7,398 bases of DNA from Planctomycetota bacterium (GTDB lineage Bacteria; Planctomycetota; Phycisphaerae; Sedimentisphaerales; Anaerohalosphaeraceae): positions 1 to 7,398 of the forward strand of contig VRUF01000138.1 in NCBI GenBank assembly GCA_019456245.1, given 5' to 3'. Positions within the stretch are counted from its first letter, which is position 1. Every line of letters starts with the position of its first letter. A program made the position numbers and the translations under genes. This document shows, in pieces, positions 5,944 to 7,398 of this stretch. A model generated the notes under the pieces. That model was given only the letters and a program-made list of their open reading frames with translations, ran no database searches and had not been told where the DNA came from.

Positions 5944-7398
5944 TTACATGCTGATTTCAACTAATTTTTTGCGGGAACGAGCTTTTAATTTGAATTCCTG
6001 AATCATACAATAAAGTACCGGTACCACCAGCATGGTTAAAACTTCGATAGTCATCCCGCCAAACGACGGTATCGCCATAGGTACCATTACATCGGATCCG
6101 CGGCCTGTTGAGGCCAGGACAGGCAGCAACGCCAGTATTGTCGTAGCTGTTGTCATCAGGCATGCCCGCACACGTCTTTTGCCGGCAACGACGGTAGCTT
6201 CACGAATTTGCTCGATAGTGTCATGCTCGTGATTTCTGAACGACTGCTCAAGATATGTCCCCATTACAACGCCGTCATCGGAAGCTATTCCAAACAGGGC
6301 CAAAAAGCCCACCCATACCGCAACACTTAAGTTTATTGGATGTATCTGGAAAAGGTTCTGCATATTGACGCCGAAAATATCGAAGTCAAGGAACCATGGC
6401 TGTGCGTAAAACCATAACATCATAAAGCCGCCTGACCAGGCTACGAGAATGCCGCTAAAGACCAATGAAGTGGTCGCAACCGACTTGAACTGGAAGTATA
6501 GTATAAGGAAAATAACAAACAAAGCCAGGGGCAATACGACCGCAAGCGTTTTTTGCGACCGAATCTGGTTTTCGTAGTTACCGGCGAAAGTATAGCTGAC
6601 GCCTGGTGGTAAAACAAATTGACCCGAATCGATTTTTTCCTGCAGATACGCCTGGCACTGTTCGACAACATCCACTTCGGCATTGCCGGATTTCATATCA
6701 AAAAGAACGTAACCGGTAAGGAAGGTGTCTTCGCTTTTGATAACCTGCGGACCGCGGACGTACGATAACTCGGCGACCTCGATAATCGGTATTTGCGCGC
6801 CATTCGCTGCGGGCACCAGGATTTTTTCAAGCGCTTCAATACTATCTCTTAGCTCCCGCTGATAACGCACACGTACGGGAAAACGTTCACGTCCTTCGAC
6901 CGTTGTGGTAACTTTTCTGCCTCCGATGGCGATCTCGACAACATCCTGAAACGCGCGCATCGGCACACCGTAACGGGCCAATGCTTTTCGATCAGGAATG
7001 ATCTCCAAATAGGGCTTGCCTACTATACGGTCGGCAAAAACAAACGATGGGTCGACTGAAGGGACTTCTTTTAGAAATCTTTCAACGTTGAGACCCACTT
7101 TTTCAATTACCTCAAGTGTCGGTCCTTTAATTTTAACGCCCATAGGCGCACGCATACCGCTTTGGAGCATAATGATTCGGGTAGCTATCGGCTGTAGTTT
7201 CGGCGCAGAAGTAGTTCCCTGTATCTGGGCAGCTTTTACGATTTCCTGCCAAATGTCATCCGGGGTTTTTATCTCATCTCTCCATTGCCTGTACGGCCTT
7301 CCACCCGGATCGGCAATAAGTTCGCCAAAATCATCGCGGGCAAAACTTGCTGTTTTTTTGTTATATCGAAATTTGACCCGGTGCCCGTCTTTGTTGGT
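5944..7398 (-). CDS. cusA: CusA/CzcA-family heavy-metal RND efflux permease (5' part beyond window)
   Basis: The frame is open from the window edge to a TAA at 5946-5944, giving 484 residues, the C-terminal half of a roughly 1,050-residue inner-membrane proton/metal antiporter. Such pumps form a tripartite complex with a periplasmic adaptor and an outer-membrane channel. The first 250 or so residues are periplasmic porter domain, including T-S-A-P-K-L and M-L-Q-S-G-M-R-A-P-M-G, typical of CusA/CzcA. Five membrane helices follow, equivalent to TM8-TM12. They include G-I-A-S-D-D-G-V-V-M, whose acidic pair sits where E. coli CusA has a relay Glu, and R-V-R-A-C-L-M-T-T. The family is certain but the metal is not. 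Of CusA's three copper-binding methionines (573, 623, 672), only the first has an obvious counterpart by eye. The symbol therefore denotes family, not proven Cu/Ag specificity. The gene precedes the sigma/anti-sigma pair on the same strand and may be co-transcribed. Confidence 0.95.
   Translation of the reverse strand, partial: TNKDGHRVKFRYNKKTASFARDDFGELIADPGGRPYRQWRDEIKTPDDIWQEIVKAAQIQGTTSAPKLQPIATRIIMLQSGMRAPMGVKIKGPTLEVIEKVGLNVERFLKEVPSVDPSFVFADRIVGKPYLEIIPDRKALARYGVPMRAFQDVVEIAIGGRKVTTTVEGRERFPVRVRYQRELRDSIEALEKILVPAANGAQIPIIEVAELSYVRGPQVIKSEDTFLTGYVLFDMKSGNAEVDVVEQCQAYLQEKIDSGQFVLPPGVSYTFAGNYENQIRSQKTLAVVLPLALFVIFLILYFQFKSVATTSLVFSGILVAWSGGFMMLWFYAQPWFLDFDIFGVNMQNLFQIHPINLSVAVWVGFLALFGIASDDGVVMGTYLEQSFRNHEHDTIEQIREATVVAGKRRVRACLMTTATTILALLPVLASTGRGSDVMVPMAIPSFGGMTIEVLTMLVVPVLYCMIQEFKLKARSRKKLVEISM

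Overview
The window looks like a chromosomal stretch from an anaerobic or facultatively anaerobic bacterium with a two-membrane envelope. Evidence for this is a full-length oxygen-sensitive pyruvate:ferredoxin oxidoreductase, an RND-type pump, a lipoprotein signal, and an ECF sigma/zinc-finger anti-sigma pair. The style of the sigma/anti-sigma pair and the moderate base composition suggest an anaerobic planctomycete (Phycisphaerae-like). That assignment is an impression and was not tested.

All five genes lie on the minus strand, so transcription runs from high to low coordinates. From 7398 down to 5944 is the C-terminal half of a CusA/CzcA-family heavy-metal RND permease, cut by the window edge. 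After 84 bp comes an ECF sigma factor (5859-5305, TTG start), which overlaps by ATGA with a membrane-spanning zinc-finger anti-sigma factor (5308-4514). A roughly 370-bp gap follows. It holds a likely promoter for the next gene, a weak hairpin and a tRNA T-arm-like hairpin, but no convincing gene. The pyruvate:ferredoxin oxidoreductase fills 4140-574. A strong GC-rich hairpin (509-541) then separates it from a small lipoprotein gene (354 to beyond base 1), which has its own promoter-like sequence and a good ribosome binding site and is cut by the other window edge.

The most interesting part is 4514-7398. A metal-efflux pump gene sits directly upstream of a sigma/anti-sigma pair, and the anti-sigma's extracytoplasmic domain carries four cysteines and a Met/His cluster. 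The gap before the sigma gene contains a GGAAC-N17-CGTTTA sequence resembling an ECF promoter. Together these suggest a self-regulating, envelope-metal-responsive (or thiol-stress-responsive) switch controlling efflux. This is an inference from layout and residues. The PFOR and the lipoprotein appear to be separate transcription units.
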